DNA from: Anisus vortex | Lineage: Eukaryota; Mollusca; Gastropoda; Planorbidae | Length of the DNA stretch: 64,000 nucleotides | Assembly: GCA_949126835.1 (NCBI GenBank) | Contig: CASBPS010000188.1 | Coordinates: 558,001 to 622,000 of the forward strand | Direction of reading: 5' to 3' | In this document: piece after piece, positions 1-10,788 of the stretch | Layout: every line of letters starts with the position of its first letter | How positions within the stretch are numbered: the first letter of the stretch is position 1 | Notes under the pieces: model-generated | What the model was told of the DNA's origin: nothing | The model's input: the letters and a program-made list of their open reading frames with translations, nothing else | Databases searched by the model: none | Made by a program: the position numbers and the translations under genes

Positions 1-3000
1 CCATGAATCATATCATCTATTCTAACTTTCTATACATATCTCACTTTACGTTCCATAAATCCATCTATTCTAACATTCTATAAATATCTCTCTTCATGTT
101 CCATGAATCATATCATCTATTCTAACATTCTATACATATCTCACTTCACGTTCCATGAATCACATCATCTATTCCAACATTCTATACATATCTCACTTCA
201 CGTTCTATTAATCACATCATCTATTCTTACATTCTATACATATCTCACTTTACGTTCCATGAATCGCATGATCTATTCTAACATTCTATACATATCTCAC
301 TTCACGTTTAATGAATCACATCAACTATTCTAACATTATATACATATCTCTCTTCATGTTCCATGAATTCATCTATTCTAACATTCTATACATATCTCAC
401 TTCACGTTCCATGAATCACATAATCTATTCTAACATTCTATACATGTCTCACTTCAGGTTCCTTGAATCACATCATCTATTCTAATATTCTATACATATC
501 TCACTTCACGTTCCATGAATCACATCATCTATTCTAACATTCTATACACATCTCTCACTTCACGTTCCATGAATCACATCATCTATTATAACATTCTATA
601 CATATCTCCTTTCACGTTCCATGAATCTATTTATTCTAACATTCTATACATATCTCTCTTCATGTTCCATGAATCCATCTATTCTAACAATCTATACATA
701 TTTCACTTAACGTTCCATGAATCACATCATCTATTCTAATATTCTATACATATCTCACTTCACGTTCCATGAATCATATCATCTTTTCTAACATTCTATA
801 CATATCTCACTTCAGGTTCCATGAATCACATCATCTATTCTAAAATTCTATACATATCTCACTTCAAGTTCCATGAATCACATCATTTATTATAACAATC
901 TATACAAATTTCACTTCACGTTTTATTAATCACAACATCTATTCTAACATTCTATTCATATCTCACTTAACGTTCAATGAATCACATCATCTATTCTAAC
1001 ATTGTATACATATATCACTTCACGTTCCATGAATCACACCATCTATCCTAACATTCCATACATATCTCACATTACGTTCCATGTATCACATCATCAATTC
1101 TAACATTCTTTACTCATCTCATTTCACGTTCCATGAATTATATCATCTATTCTAACATTCTATACATGTCTCACTTCACGTTCCATGAATAATATCATTT
1201 ATTCTAACTTTCTATACATATCTCACTTTACGTTCCATAAATCCATCTATTCTAACATTCTATACATATCTCTCTTCATGTTCCATGAATCCATCTATTC
1301 TAACATTCTATACATATCTCTCTTCACGTTCCATTAATCATATCATCTATTCTAATATTCTATACATATCTCACTTCACGTTCCATAAATCGCATCATCT
1401 ATTCTAACATTCTATACATATCTCACTTCACGTTCTATTAATCACATCATATATTCTAACATTCTATACATATCTCACTTCACGTTCAGAAAATCACATC
1501 ATCTATTCTAACATTCTATACCTATCTCAATTTACCTTCCATTAATTCATCTATTCTAACATTCTTTACATATCTCACTTCACGTTCCATGAATCGCATC
1601 ATCTATTGTAACATTCTATACATATCTCACTTCACATTTAATGAATCACATCAAATATTGTAACATTATATACATATCTCTCTTCATGTTCCATGAATCC
1701 ATCTATTCTAACATTCTATACATATCTCACTTTACGTTCCATGAATCACATCATCTATTCGAACATTCTATACATATCTCACTTCACGTTCCAAAAATCA
1801 CACCATTCTAACCTTCTATACATATCTCACTTCACGTTCCATGAATCACATCATCTATTCTAACATTCTATACATGTCTCACTTCAGGTTCCATGAATCA
1901 CATCATCTATTCTAATATTCTATACATATCTCACTTTACGTTCCATTAATCACATCATCTATTCTAACATTCTATACACATCTCACTTCACGTTCCATGA
2001 ATCACATCATCTATTATAACATTCTATACATATCTAACTTCACTTTCCATGAATACATCTATTTTAACATACTATACATATCTCTCTTCATGTTAAATGA
2101 ATCCATCTATTCTAACAATCTATACATATTTCACTTCACGTTCCATGAATCACATCATCTATTCTAATATTCTATACATATCTCACTTCACGTTCCATGA
2201 ATCATATCATCTATTCTAACATTCTATACATATCTCACATTACGTTCCATGTATCACATCATCAATTCTAACATTCTATACTCATCTCATTTCACGTTCC
2301 ATGAATCACATCATCTATTCTAACATTCTATACATGTCTCACTTCACGTTCCATGAATTATATCATTTATTCTAACTTTCTATACATATCTCACTTTACG
2401 TTCCATAAATCCATCTATTCTAACATTCTATACATATCTCTCTTCATGTTCCATGAATCCATCTATTCTAACATTCTATACATATCTCTCTTCACGTTCC
2501 ATGAATCATATCATCTATTCTAATATTCTATACATATCTCACTTCACGTTCAATGAATCGCATCATCTATTATAACATTCTATACATATCTCACTTCACG
2601 TTCTATTAATCACATCATCTATTCTAACATTCTATACATATCTCACTTCACGTTCCAAAAATCACATCTTCTATTCTAACATTCTATACTTATCTCAATT
2701 TACCTTCCATTAATTCATCTATTCTAACATTCTTTACATATCTCACTTCACGTTCCATGAATCGCATCATCTATTGTAACATTCTATACATATCTCACTT
2801 CACATTTAATGAATCACATCAAATATTGTAACATTATATACATATCTCTCTTCATGTTCCATAAATCCATCTATTCTAACATTCTATACATATCTCTCTT
2901 TACGTTCCATAAATAACATCATCTATTCGAACATTCTATACATATCTCACTTCACGTTCCAAAAATCACACCATTCTAACCTTCTATACATATCTCACTT

Positions 3001-3737
3001 CACGTTCCATGAATCACATCATCTATTCTAACATTCTATACATGTCTTACTTCAGGTTCCATAAATCACATAATCTAATCTAATATTCTATACATATCTC
3101 ACTTCACGTTCCATTAATCACATCATCTATTCTAACATTCTATACACATCTCACTTCACGTTCCATGAATCACATCATCTATTATAACATTCTATACATA
3201 TCTAACTTCACGTTCCACCATGAATCCATCTATTCTAACATACTATACATATCTCTCTTCATGTTCCATGAATCCATCTATTCTAACAATCTATACATAT
3301 TTCACTTCACGTTCCATGAATCACATCATCTATTCTAATATTCTATACATATCTCACTTCAAGTTCCATGAATCATATCATCTATTCTAACATTCTATAC
3401 ATATCTCACTTCAGGTTCCATGAATCACATTATCTATTCTAAAATTCTATACAATTCTCACTTTACGTTCCATTAATCACATCATCTATTCTAACATTCT
3501 ATTCATATCTCACTTCACGTTCAATGAATCACATCATCTATTCTAACATTGTATACATATCTCACTTCAAGTTCCATGAATCATATCATCTATTCTAACA
3601 TTCTATACATATCTCACTTCAGGTTCCATGTATTACATCATCTATTCTAACATTCTATACTCATCTCACTTCACGTTCCATGAATCACATCATCTATTCT
3701 AACTTTCTATACATATCTCACTTTACGTTCCATGAAT

Positions 3738-4455
3738 CCATCTATTCTAACATTCTATACATATCCCACTTCACGTCCATGATTCCATCTATTCTAACAT
3801 TCTATACATATCTCAATTCATGTTCCATTAATCGCATCATCTATTCTAACATTCTATACATATCTCACTTCACGTTAAATGAATCAAATCATCTATTCTA
3901 ACATTCTATACATATCTCACTTCACGTTCCATAAATCACACCATCTATTCTGACATTTCATAAAAATATCACTTGACGTTCCATGAATCACATCATCTAT
4001 TCTAACATTCTATACATGTCTCACTTTACGTTCCATGAATCATATCATTTATTCAAACTTTCTATACATATCTCACTTTACGTTCCATAAATCACATCAT
4101 CTATTCTAACATTCTATACATATCCCACTTCACGTCCATGATTCCATCTATTCTAACATTCTATACATATCTCAATTCATGTTCCATTAATCGCATCATC
4201 TATTCTAACATTCTATACATATCTCACTTCACGTTAAATGAATCAAATCATCTATTCTAACATTCTATACATATCTCACTTCACGTTCCATAAATCACAC
4301 CATCTATTCTGACATTTCATAAAAATATCACTTGACGTTCCATGAATCACATCATCTATTCTAACATTCTATACATGTCTCACTTTACGTTCCATGAATC
4401 ATATCATTTATTCAAACTTTCTATACATATCTCACTTTACGTTCCATAAATCCAT
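3738..4455 (+). repeat. 359-bp tandem duplication of seven monomers
   Basis: Two adjacent copies (about 3738-4096 and 4097-4455) share the run of variants ATATCCCACTTC, TCCATGATTCC, TTCCATTAATCGC, TTAAATGAATCAAATC and TCTGACATTTCAT in order, with a shift of 359 bp (ATATCCCACT at 3761 and 4120). The matching region near 16955-17400 has the block once, so the duplication arose after the two larger copies separated. The edges are uncertain by a few tens of bases because all monomers resemble each other. Confidence 0.85.
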
Positions 4456-4797
4456 CTATTCTAACATTCTATACATATCTCTCTTCATGTTCCATGAATC
4501 CATCTATTCTAACATTCTATACATATCTCTCTTCACGTTCCATGAATCATATCATCTATTCTAACATTCTATACATATCTCACTTCACGTTCCATGAATC
4601 GCATCATCTATTCTAACATTCTATACATATCTCACTTCACGTTCTATTAATCACATCATCTTTTCTAACATTCTATACATATCTCACTTCACGTTCCATG
4701 AATCGCATCATCTATTCTAACATTCTATACATATCTCACTTCACAATTAATGAATCACATCAAATATTCTAACATTATATACATATCTCTCTTTATG

Positions 4798-4845
4798 TTC
4801 CATGAATCCATCTATTCTAACATTCTATACATATCTCACTTCACG
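4798..4845 (+). repeat. 48-bp monomer variant (short GAATCCATC form)
   Basis: A widespread second monomer class. GAATCACATCATC is shortened to GAATCCATC, a 4-bp loss in the CATCATC tract, giving 48 bp. It often follows a monomer ending CTCTCTTCATG instead of CTCACTTCACG. Because 48 is a multiple of three, runs of this form keep one reading frame open, which produces most of the longer open frames in the window. Confidence 0.9.
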
Positions 4846-4897
4846 TTCCATGAATCACATCATCTATTCGAACATTCTATACATATCTCACTTCACG

Positions 4898-4945
4898 TTC
4901 CAAACATCACACCATTCTAACCTTCTATACATATCTTACTTGACG
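4898..4945 (+). repeat. 48-bp monomer variant (CACACCATTC form)
   Basis: An independent 48-bp class in which the ATCATCTATT tract is shortened to ACCATT and the 5' end reads TTCCAAACATC or TTCCAAAAATC. It usually continues TAACCTTCTATAC. It recurs once per higher-order unit over much of 1-38 kb and therefore marks unit boundaries. The copies at 6268 and about 8612 carry TTCCACACATC, a private change shared by the 2,344-bp duplicate pair. Confidence 0.85.
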
Positions 4946-5249
4946 TTCCATGAATCACATCATCTATTCTAACATTCTATACATGTCTCACTTCAGGTTC
5001 CATGAATCACATCATCTATTCTAATATTCTATACATATCTCACTTCACGTTCCATGAATCACATCATCTATTCTAACATTCTATACACATCTCACTTCAC
5101 GTTCCATGAATCACATCATCTATTATAACATTCTATACATATCTAACTTCACGTTCCATGAATCCATCTATTCTAACATACTATACATATCTCTCTTCAT
5201 GTTCCATGAATCCATCTATTCTAACAATCTATACATATTTCACTTCACG

Positions 5250-5301
5250 TTCCATGAATCACATCATCTATTCTAACATTCTATACATATCTCACTTCAC
5301 G
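5250..5301 (+). repeat. Reference 52-bp satellite monomer
   Basis: A copy matching the majority base at every position that I can judge by eye. It runs from TTCCATGAATC to CACTTCACG. Composition is 19 T, 16 A, 15 C and 2 G, so the plus strand is almost free of G. It contains one CpG (in CACG), one TTCCATGAA partial dyad, and the core ATTCTAACATTCTATACAT, which is the most conserved part across variants. It has one TGA (offset 6) and one TAA (offset 25), which together limit open frames in a pure array of this monomer to about 40 codons. Confidence 0.9.
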
Positions 5302-8051
5302 TTCCTTGAATCACACCATCTATCCTAACATTCCATACATATCTCACATTACTTCCATGTATTACATCATCTATTCTAACATTCTATACTCATCTCACTT
5401 CACGTTCCATGAATCACATCATCTATTCTAACTTTCTATACATATCTCACTTTACGTTCCATGAATCCATCTATTCTAACATTCTATACATATCCCACTT
5501 CACGTCCATGATTCCATCTATTCTAAAATTCTATACATATCTCAATTCATGTTCCATTAATCGCATCATCTATTCTAACATTCTATACATATCTCACTTC
5601 ACGTTAAATGAATCAAATCATCTATTCTAACATTCTATACATATCTCACTTCACGTTCCATAAATCACACCATCTATTCTGACATTTCATAAAAATATCA
5701 CTTGACGTTCCATGAATCACATCATCTATTCTAACATTCTATACATGTCTCACTTTACGTTCCATGAATCATATCATTTATTCAAACTTTCTATACATAT
5801 CTCACTTTACGTTCCATAAATCCATCTATTCTAACATTCTATACATATCTCTCTTCATGTTCCATGAATCCATCTATTCTAACATTCTATACATATCTCT
5901 CTTCACGTTCCATGAATCATATCATCTATTCTAACATTCTATACATATCTCACTTCACGTTCCATGAATCGCATCATCTATTCTAACATTCTATACATAT
6001 CTCACTTCACGTTCTATTAATCACATCATCTTTTCTAACATTCTATACATATCTCACTTCACGTTCCATGAATCGCATCATCTATTCTAACATTCTATAC
6101 ATATCTCACTTCACAATTAATGAATCACATCAAATATTCTAACATTATATACATATCTCTCTTTATGTTCCATGAATCCATCTATTCTAACATTCTATAC
6201 ATATCTCACTTCACGTTCCATGAATCACATCATCTATTCGAACATTCTATACATATCTCACTTCACGTTCCACACATCACACCATTCTAACCTTCTATAC
6301 ATATCTTACTTGACGTTCCATGAATCACATCATCTATTCTAACATTCTATACATGTCTCACTTCAGGTTCCATGAATCACATCATCTATTCTAATATTCT
6401 ATACATATCTCACTTCACGTTCCATGAATCACATCAAATATTCTAACATTATATACACATCTCACTTCACGTTCCATGAATCACATCATCTATTATAACA
6501 TTCTATACATATCTAACTTCACGTTCCATGAATCCATCTATTCTAACATACTATACATATCTCTCTTCATGTTCCATGAATCCATCTATTCTAACAATCT
6601 ATACATATTTCACTTCACGTTCCATGAATCACATCATCTATTCTAACATTCTATACATATCTCTCTTCATGTTCCATGAATCCATCTATTCTAACATTCT
6701 ATACATATCTCACTTCACGTTCCATGAATCGCATCATCTATTCTAACATTCTATACATATCTCACTTCACGTTCTATTAATCACATCATCTATTCTAACA
6801 TTCTATACATATCTCACTTCACGTTCCATAAATCACATCATCTATTCTAACATTCTATACACATCTCACTTCACGTTCCATGAATCACATCATCTATTAT
6901 AACTTTCTATACATATCTCACTTCACGTTCCATGAATCCATCTATTCTAACATTTTATACATATCTCTCTTCATGTTCCATGAATCCATCTATTCTAACA
7001 ATCTATACATATTTCACTTCACGTTCCATGAAACACATCATCTATTCTAATATTCTATACATATCTCACTTCACGTTCCATGAATCATATCATCTATTCT
7101 AACATTCTATACATATCTCACTTCAGGTTCCATGAATCACATTATCTATTCAAAAATTTTATACATATCTCACTTCAAGTTCCATGAATCACATCATCTA
7201 TTCTAACATTCTATACATATCTTACTTCACGTTCCATTAATCACATCATCTATTCTAACATTCTATTCATATCTCACTTCACGTTCAATGAATCACATCA
7301 TCTATTCTAACATTCTATACATATCTCTCTTCATGTTCCATGAATCCATCTATTCTAACATTCTATACATACCTCACTTCATGTTACATTAATCGCATCA
7401 CCTATTCTAACATTCTATACATATCTCACTTCACGTTAAATGAATCACATCATCTATTCTAACATTCTATACTTATCTCACTTCACGTTCTATTAATCAC
7501 ATCATCTATTCTAACATTCTATACATATCTCACTTCACGTTTCATGAATCGCATCATCTATTCTAACATTCTATACATATCTCACTTCACGTTTAATGAA
7601 TCACATCATCTATTCTAACATTCTATACTCATCTCAATTCGCGTTCCATAAATCACATCATCTATTCTAACATTCTATGCATATCTCACTTCACGTTCCA
7701 TGAATCACATCATCAATACAACATTCTATACATGTCTCACTTCACGTTCCATGAATCACATCACTTATTCTAACTTTCTATACATATCTCACTTTACGTT
7801 CCATGAATTCATCTATTCTAATGTTCTATACATATCCCACTTCACGTCCATGATTCCATCTATTCTAACATTCTATACATATCTCACTTCATGTTCCATT
7901 AATCGCATCATCTATTCTAACATTCTATACATATCTCACTTCACGTTAAATGAATCACATCATCTATTCTAACATTCTATACATATCTCACTTCACGTTC
8001 CATAAATCACACCATCTATTATAACATTTTATAAATATACAAGCTACATTG

Positions 8052-8067
8052 CCCGGCGTTGCCCGGG
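8052..8067 (-). other. 3'-terminal G+C hairpin of the Helitron-like element
   Basis: CCCGG at 8052-8056 pairs with CCGGG at 8063-8067 around a 6-nt loop. It lies 12 nt inside the element's 3' end, the place where Helitrons carry their termination hairpin. It is one of the few G+C-rich spots in the window. Confidence 0.75.
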
Positions 8068-8193
8068 GGAAAAAAAAAGGACTGTTTGGGGTGCAGATAA
8101 CAAATTTATAAACTACACTTACTGAATACTTTTAGGAAAGTAAATAAATATTGTAATAGGGTAAAAAAAATAGTCAAAAATTTTTATTTAACA

Positions 8194-8216
8194 AAATCTA
8201 TATTGCCTATAGATTT
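8194..8216. repeat. 9-bp perfect inverted repeat inside the insert
   Basis: AAATCTATA and TATAGATTT flank the 5-nt spacer TTGCC. It could form a cruciform or an RNA hairpin. No function is assigned. Confidence 0.8.
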
Positions 8217-8258
8217 ACAATGTCTTTTGTTTTTAAAAGTTTGAAAAATTAATTGTCG

Positions 8259-8268
8259 AAAAAAAAAA
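8259..8268 (-). terminator. T10 run, possible RNA polymerase III terminator, copy 1
   Basis: Ten T on the minus strand, starting a few bases after the tRNA-like segment that reads the same way. Four or more T is the usual polymerase III stop, so A box, B box and T10 form a compact potential transcription unit of about 85 nt. Whether it is transcribed is not known from sequence. Confidence 0.5.
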
Positions 8269-8274
8269 GTATAG

Positions 8275-8344
8275 TCTAACTGGAGAATCGAACCCTGGTC
8301 GCCCGTATAGCAGTCCACTACGTTTACCACTGAGCTATCGAAGA
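8275..8344 (-). pseudogene. tRNA-like relic with A and B boxes, copy 1
   Basis: The minus strand reads TAGCTCAGTGG, which fits the internal polymerase III A box, and 30-40 nt later GGTTCGATTCT, one base from the B-box consensus GGTTCGANTCC. The spacing fits a tRNA gene. The 5' end (TCTTCGATAGCTCAG) recalls a eukaryotic tRNA, perhaps Tyr. The acceptor ends do not pair, the T stem has mismatches, and no good anticodon arm forms, so this is a decayed tRNA or SINE head captured by the transposon, not a working tRNA gene. Confidence 0.6.
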
Positions 8345-8445
8345 CAAATGTCCGATGTGAAAAAATAGGTCAGTGACACACGTGTTTTCAAATTGACCAA
8401 TGGGGATCCTCGCGGGGCTTAACACTGTCTTTTTATATATATAGA

Positions 8446-10383
8446 TTACTTCACGTTCCATGAATCACATCATCAATTTCAACATTCTATACATTTCTCA
8501 CTTTACGTTCCATAAATCACATCATATAATCTAACATTCTATACATATTTTACTTCACGTTCCATGAATCACATCATCTATTCGAACATTCTATACATAT
8601 CTCACTTCACGTTCCACACATCACACCATTCTAACCTTCTATACATATCTTACTTGACGTTCCATGAATCACATCATCTATTCTAACATTCTATACATGT
8701 CTCACTTCAGGTTCCATGAATCACATCATCTATTCTAATATTCTATACATATCTCACTTCACGTTCCATGAATCACATCAAATATTCTAACATTATATAC
8801 ACATCTCACTTCACGTTCCATGAATCACATCATCTATTATAACATTCTATACATATCTAACTTCACGTTCCATGAATCCATCTATTCTAACATACTATAC
8901 ATATCTCTCTTCATGTTCCATGAATCCATCTATTCTAACAATCTATACATATTTCACTTCACGTTCCATGAATCACATCATCTATTCTAACATTCTATAC
9001 ATATCTCTCTTCATGTTCCATGAATCCATCTATTCTAACATTCTATACATATCTCACTTCACGTTCCATGAATCGCATCATCAATTCTAACATTCTATAC
9101 ATATCTCACTTCACGTTCTATTAATCACATCATCTATTCTAACATTCTATACATATCTCACTTCACGTTCCATAAATCACATCATCTATTCTAACATTCT
9201 ATACACATCTCACTTCACGTTCCATGAATCACATCATCTATTATAACTTTCTATACATATCTCACTTCACGTTCCATGAATCCATCTATTCTAACATTTT
9301 ATACATATCTCTCTTCATGTTCCATGAATCCATCTATTCTAACAATCTATACATATTTCACTTCACGTTCCATGAAACACATCATCTATTCTAATATTCT
9401 ATACATATCTCACTTCACGTTCCATGAATCATATCATCTATTCTAACATTCTATACATATCTCACTTCAGGTTCCATGAATCACATTATCTATTCAAAAA
9501 TTTTATACATATCTCACTTCAAGTTCCATGAATCACATCATCTATTCTAACATTCTATACATATCTTACTTCACGTTCCATTAATCACATCATCTATTCT
9601 AACATTCTATTCATATCTCACTTCACGTTCAATGAATCACATCATCTATTCTAACATTCTATACATATCTCTCTTCATGTTCCATGAATCCATCTATTCT
9701 AACATTCTATACATACCTCACTTCATGTTACATTAATCGCATCACCTATTCTAACATTCTATACATATCTCACTTCACGTTAAATGAATCACATCATCTA
9801 TTCTAACATTCTATACATATCTCACTTCACGTTCTATTAATCACATCATCTATTCTAACATTCTATACATATCTCACTTCACGTTTCATGAATCGCATCA
9901 TCTATTCTAACATTCTATACATATCTCACTTCACGTTTAATGAATCACATCATCTATTCTAACATTCTATACTCATCTCAATTCGCGTTCCATAAATCAC
10001 ATCATCTATTCTAACATTCTATGCATATCTCACTTCACGTTCCATGAATCACATCATCAATACAACATTCTATACATGTCTCACTTCACGTTCCATGAAT
10101 CACATCACTTATTCTAACTTTCTATACATATCTCACTTTACGTTCCCTGAATTCATCTATTCTAATGTTCTATACATATCCCACTTCACGTCCATGATTC
10201 CATCTATTCTAACATTCTATACATATCTCACTTCATGTTCCATTAATCGCATCATCTATTCTAACATTCTATACATATCTCACTTCACGTTAAATGAATC
10301 ACATCATCTATTCTAACATTCTATACATATCTCACTTCACGTTCCATAAATCACACCATCTATTATAACATTTTATAAATATA
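8446..10383 (+). repeat. 52-bp satellite array, segment B (between the inserts)
   Basis: Satellite only. It starts with the right half of the interrupted monomer (TTACTTCACG) and ends with the left half of the next interrupted monomer. Most of it (from 8580) is the second copy of 6236-8039. Markers special to the insert's right flank are TCAATTTCAAC, CATTTCTCAC and CATATAATC at 8473-8540. No genes seen. Confidence 0.97.
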
Positions 10384-10395
10384 CAAGCTACATTG

Positions 10396-10411
10396 CCCGG
10401 CGTTGCCCGGG
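10396..10411 (-). other. 3'-terminal G+C hairpin, copy 2
   Basis: Same 5-bp stem and 6-nt loop as copy 1, with CCCGG at 10396-10400 and CCGGG at 10407-10411. Confidence 0.75.
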
Positions 10412-10536
10412 GGAAAAAAAAGGACTGTTTGGGGTGCAGATAACAAATTTATAAACTACACTTACTGAATACTTTTAGGAAAGTAAATAAATATTGTAAT
10501 AGGGTAAAAAAAATAGTCAAAAATTTTTATTTAACA

Positions 10537-10559
10537 AAATCTATATTGCCTATAGATTT
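10537..10559. repeat. 9-bp perfect inverted repeat inside the insert, copy 2
   Basis: AAATCTATA, spacer TTGCC, TATAGATTT, unchanged from copy 1. Confidence 0.8.
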
Positions 10560-10601
10560 ACAATGTCTTTTGTTTTTAAAAGTTTGAAAAATTAATTGTC
10601 G

Positions 10602-10611
10602 AAAAAAAAAA
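10602..10611 (-). terminator. T10 run, possible RNA polymerase III terminator, copy 2
   Basis: Ten T on the minus strand just after the tRNA-like block. The length is unchanged from copy 1, although the other homopolymer in the element has changed. Confidence 0.5.
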
Positions 10612-10617
10612 GTATAG

Positions 10618-10687
10618 TCTAACTGGAGAATCGAACCCTGGTCGCCCGTATAGCAGTCCACTACGTTTACCACTGAGCTATCGAAGA
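10618..10687 (-). pseudogene. tRNA-like relic with A and B boxes, copy 2
   Basis: Appears identical to the 8275-8344 relic, with the same A box, the same near-consensus B box and the same poor stems. It is not a functional tRNA. Confidence 0.6.
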
Positions 10688-10788
10688 CAAATGTCCGATG
10701 TGAAAAAATAGGTCAGTGACACACGTGTTTTCAAATTGACCAATTGGGATCCTCGCGGGGCTTAACACTGTCTTTTTATATATATAGA

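Larger units (their letters stand above)
1..8039 (+). repeat. 52-bp satellite array, segment A
   Basis: Continuous tandem array with no unique sequence. Monomers of about 52 bp alternate irregularly with 48-bp forms, all on the same strand. Recurrent marker variants are GAATCGCATC, TTCTATTAATC, CACATTTAATG, TTCCAAAAATC followed by CACACCATTC, and TCTGACATTTCAT. The first 1.4 kb matches the sequence from 13281 onward: position 1 corresponds to 13281, and after one extra 48-bp monomer in the later copy the shift becomes 13,328. Open frames of 72-90 codons here (for example 3680-3901, 5409-5630, 6528-6746) are translations of the repeat and are not called as genes. I see no promoter, RNA gene or transposon in this stretch. 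Confidence 0.97.
8040..8445 (-). mobile_element. Non-autonomous Helitron-like element, copy 1
   Basis: A 406-bp unique sequence interrupting the satellite. On the minus strand it begins TCTATATATATAAAAAGAC (5' TC as in Helitrons) and ends with a 5-bp G+C hairpin (CCCGG, loop GCAACG, CCGGG), then 12 nt to a terminal CTTG. Canonical Helitrons end CTRR, so the terminus has one mismatch. Removing the element leaves AAATATA joined to TTACTTCACG, which restores a monomer core of exactly the right length. The insertion is thus between A and T with no target-site duplication, as expected for rolling-circle Helitrons. It encodes no helicase or Rep and would need enzymes supplied elsewhere. Internal features are a tRNA-like block, ten T, and a 9-bp inverted repeat. 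A tRNA-derived SINE is the alternative, but no target duplication is visible. Confidence 0.72.
10384..10788 (-). mobile_element. Non-autonomous Helitron-like element, copy 2
   Basis: A 405-bp copy of the 8040 element, on the same strand and at the same position of the same monomer. It differs by one fewer A in the poly-A run after the hairpin and by T instead of G at 10745. Both ends, the hairpin, the tRNA-like block and the T10 run are intact to the same degree. Because the flanking satellite is also duplicated, it arose by segmental duplication and not by a second transposition. Confidence 0.72.

Noticed and set aside
5250..5258. Heat-shock element
   Set aside because: TTC and GAA are separated by 3 bases; a heat-shock element needs 2 between inverted units.
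5250..5301. CENP-B box in the monomer
   Set aside because: The conserved TTCG and CGGG elements of the box are not present in the reference monomer.
8275..8344. Functional tRNA gene
   Set aside because: A and B boxes are present, but acceptor ends do not pair, the T stem is mismatched and no convincing anticodon stem-loop forms.
8040..8445. Tandem pair of independent transposon insertions (with 10384-10788)
   Set aside because: Identical site and duplicated flanks show that one insertion was copied with its surroundings.
8040..8445. tRNA-derived SINE as the whole element
   Set aside because: No target-site duplication or 3' simple tail, the tRNA-like head is internal rather than at the 5' end, and both termini fit a Helitron. 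Kept as the alternative explanation.
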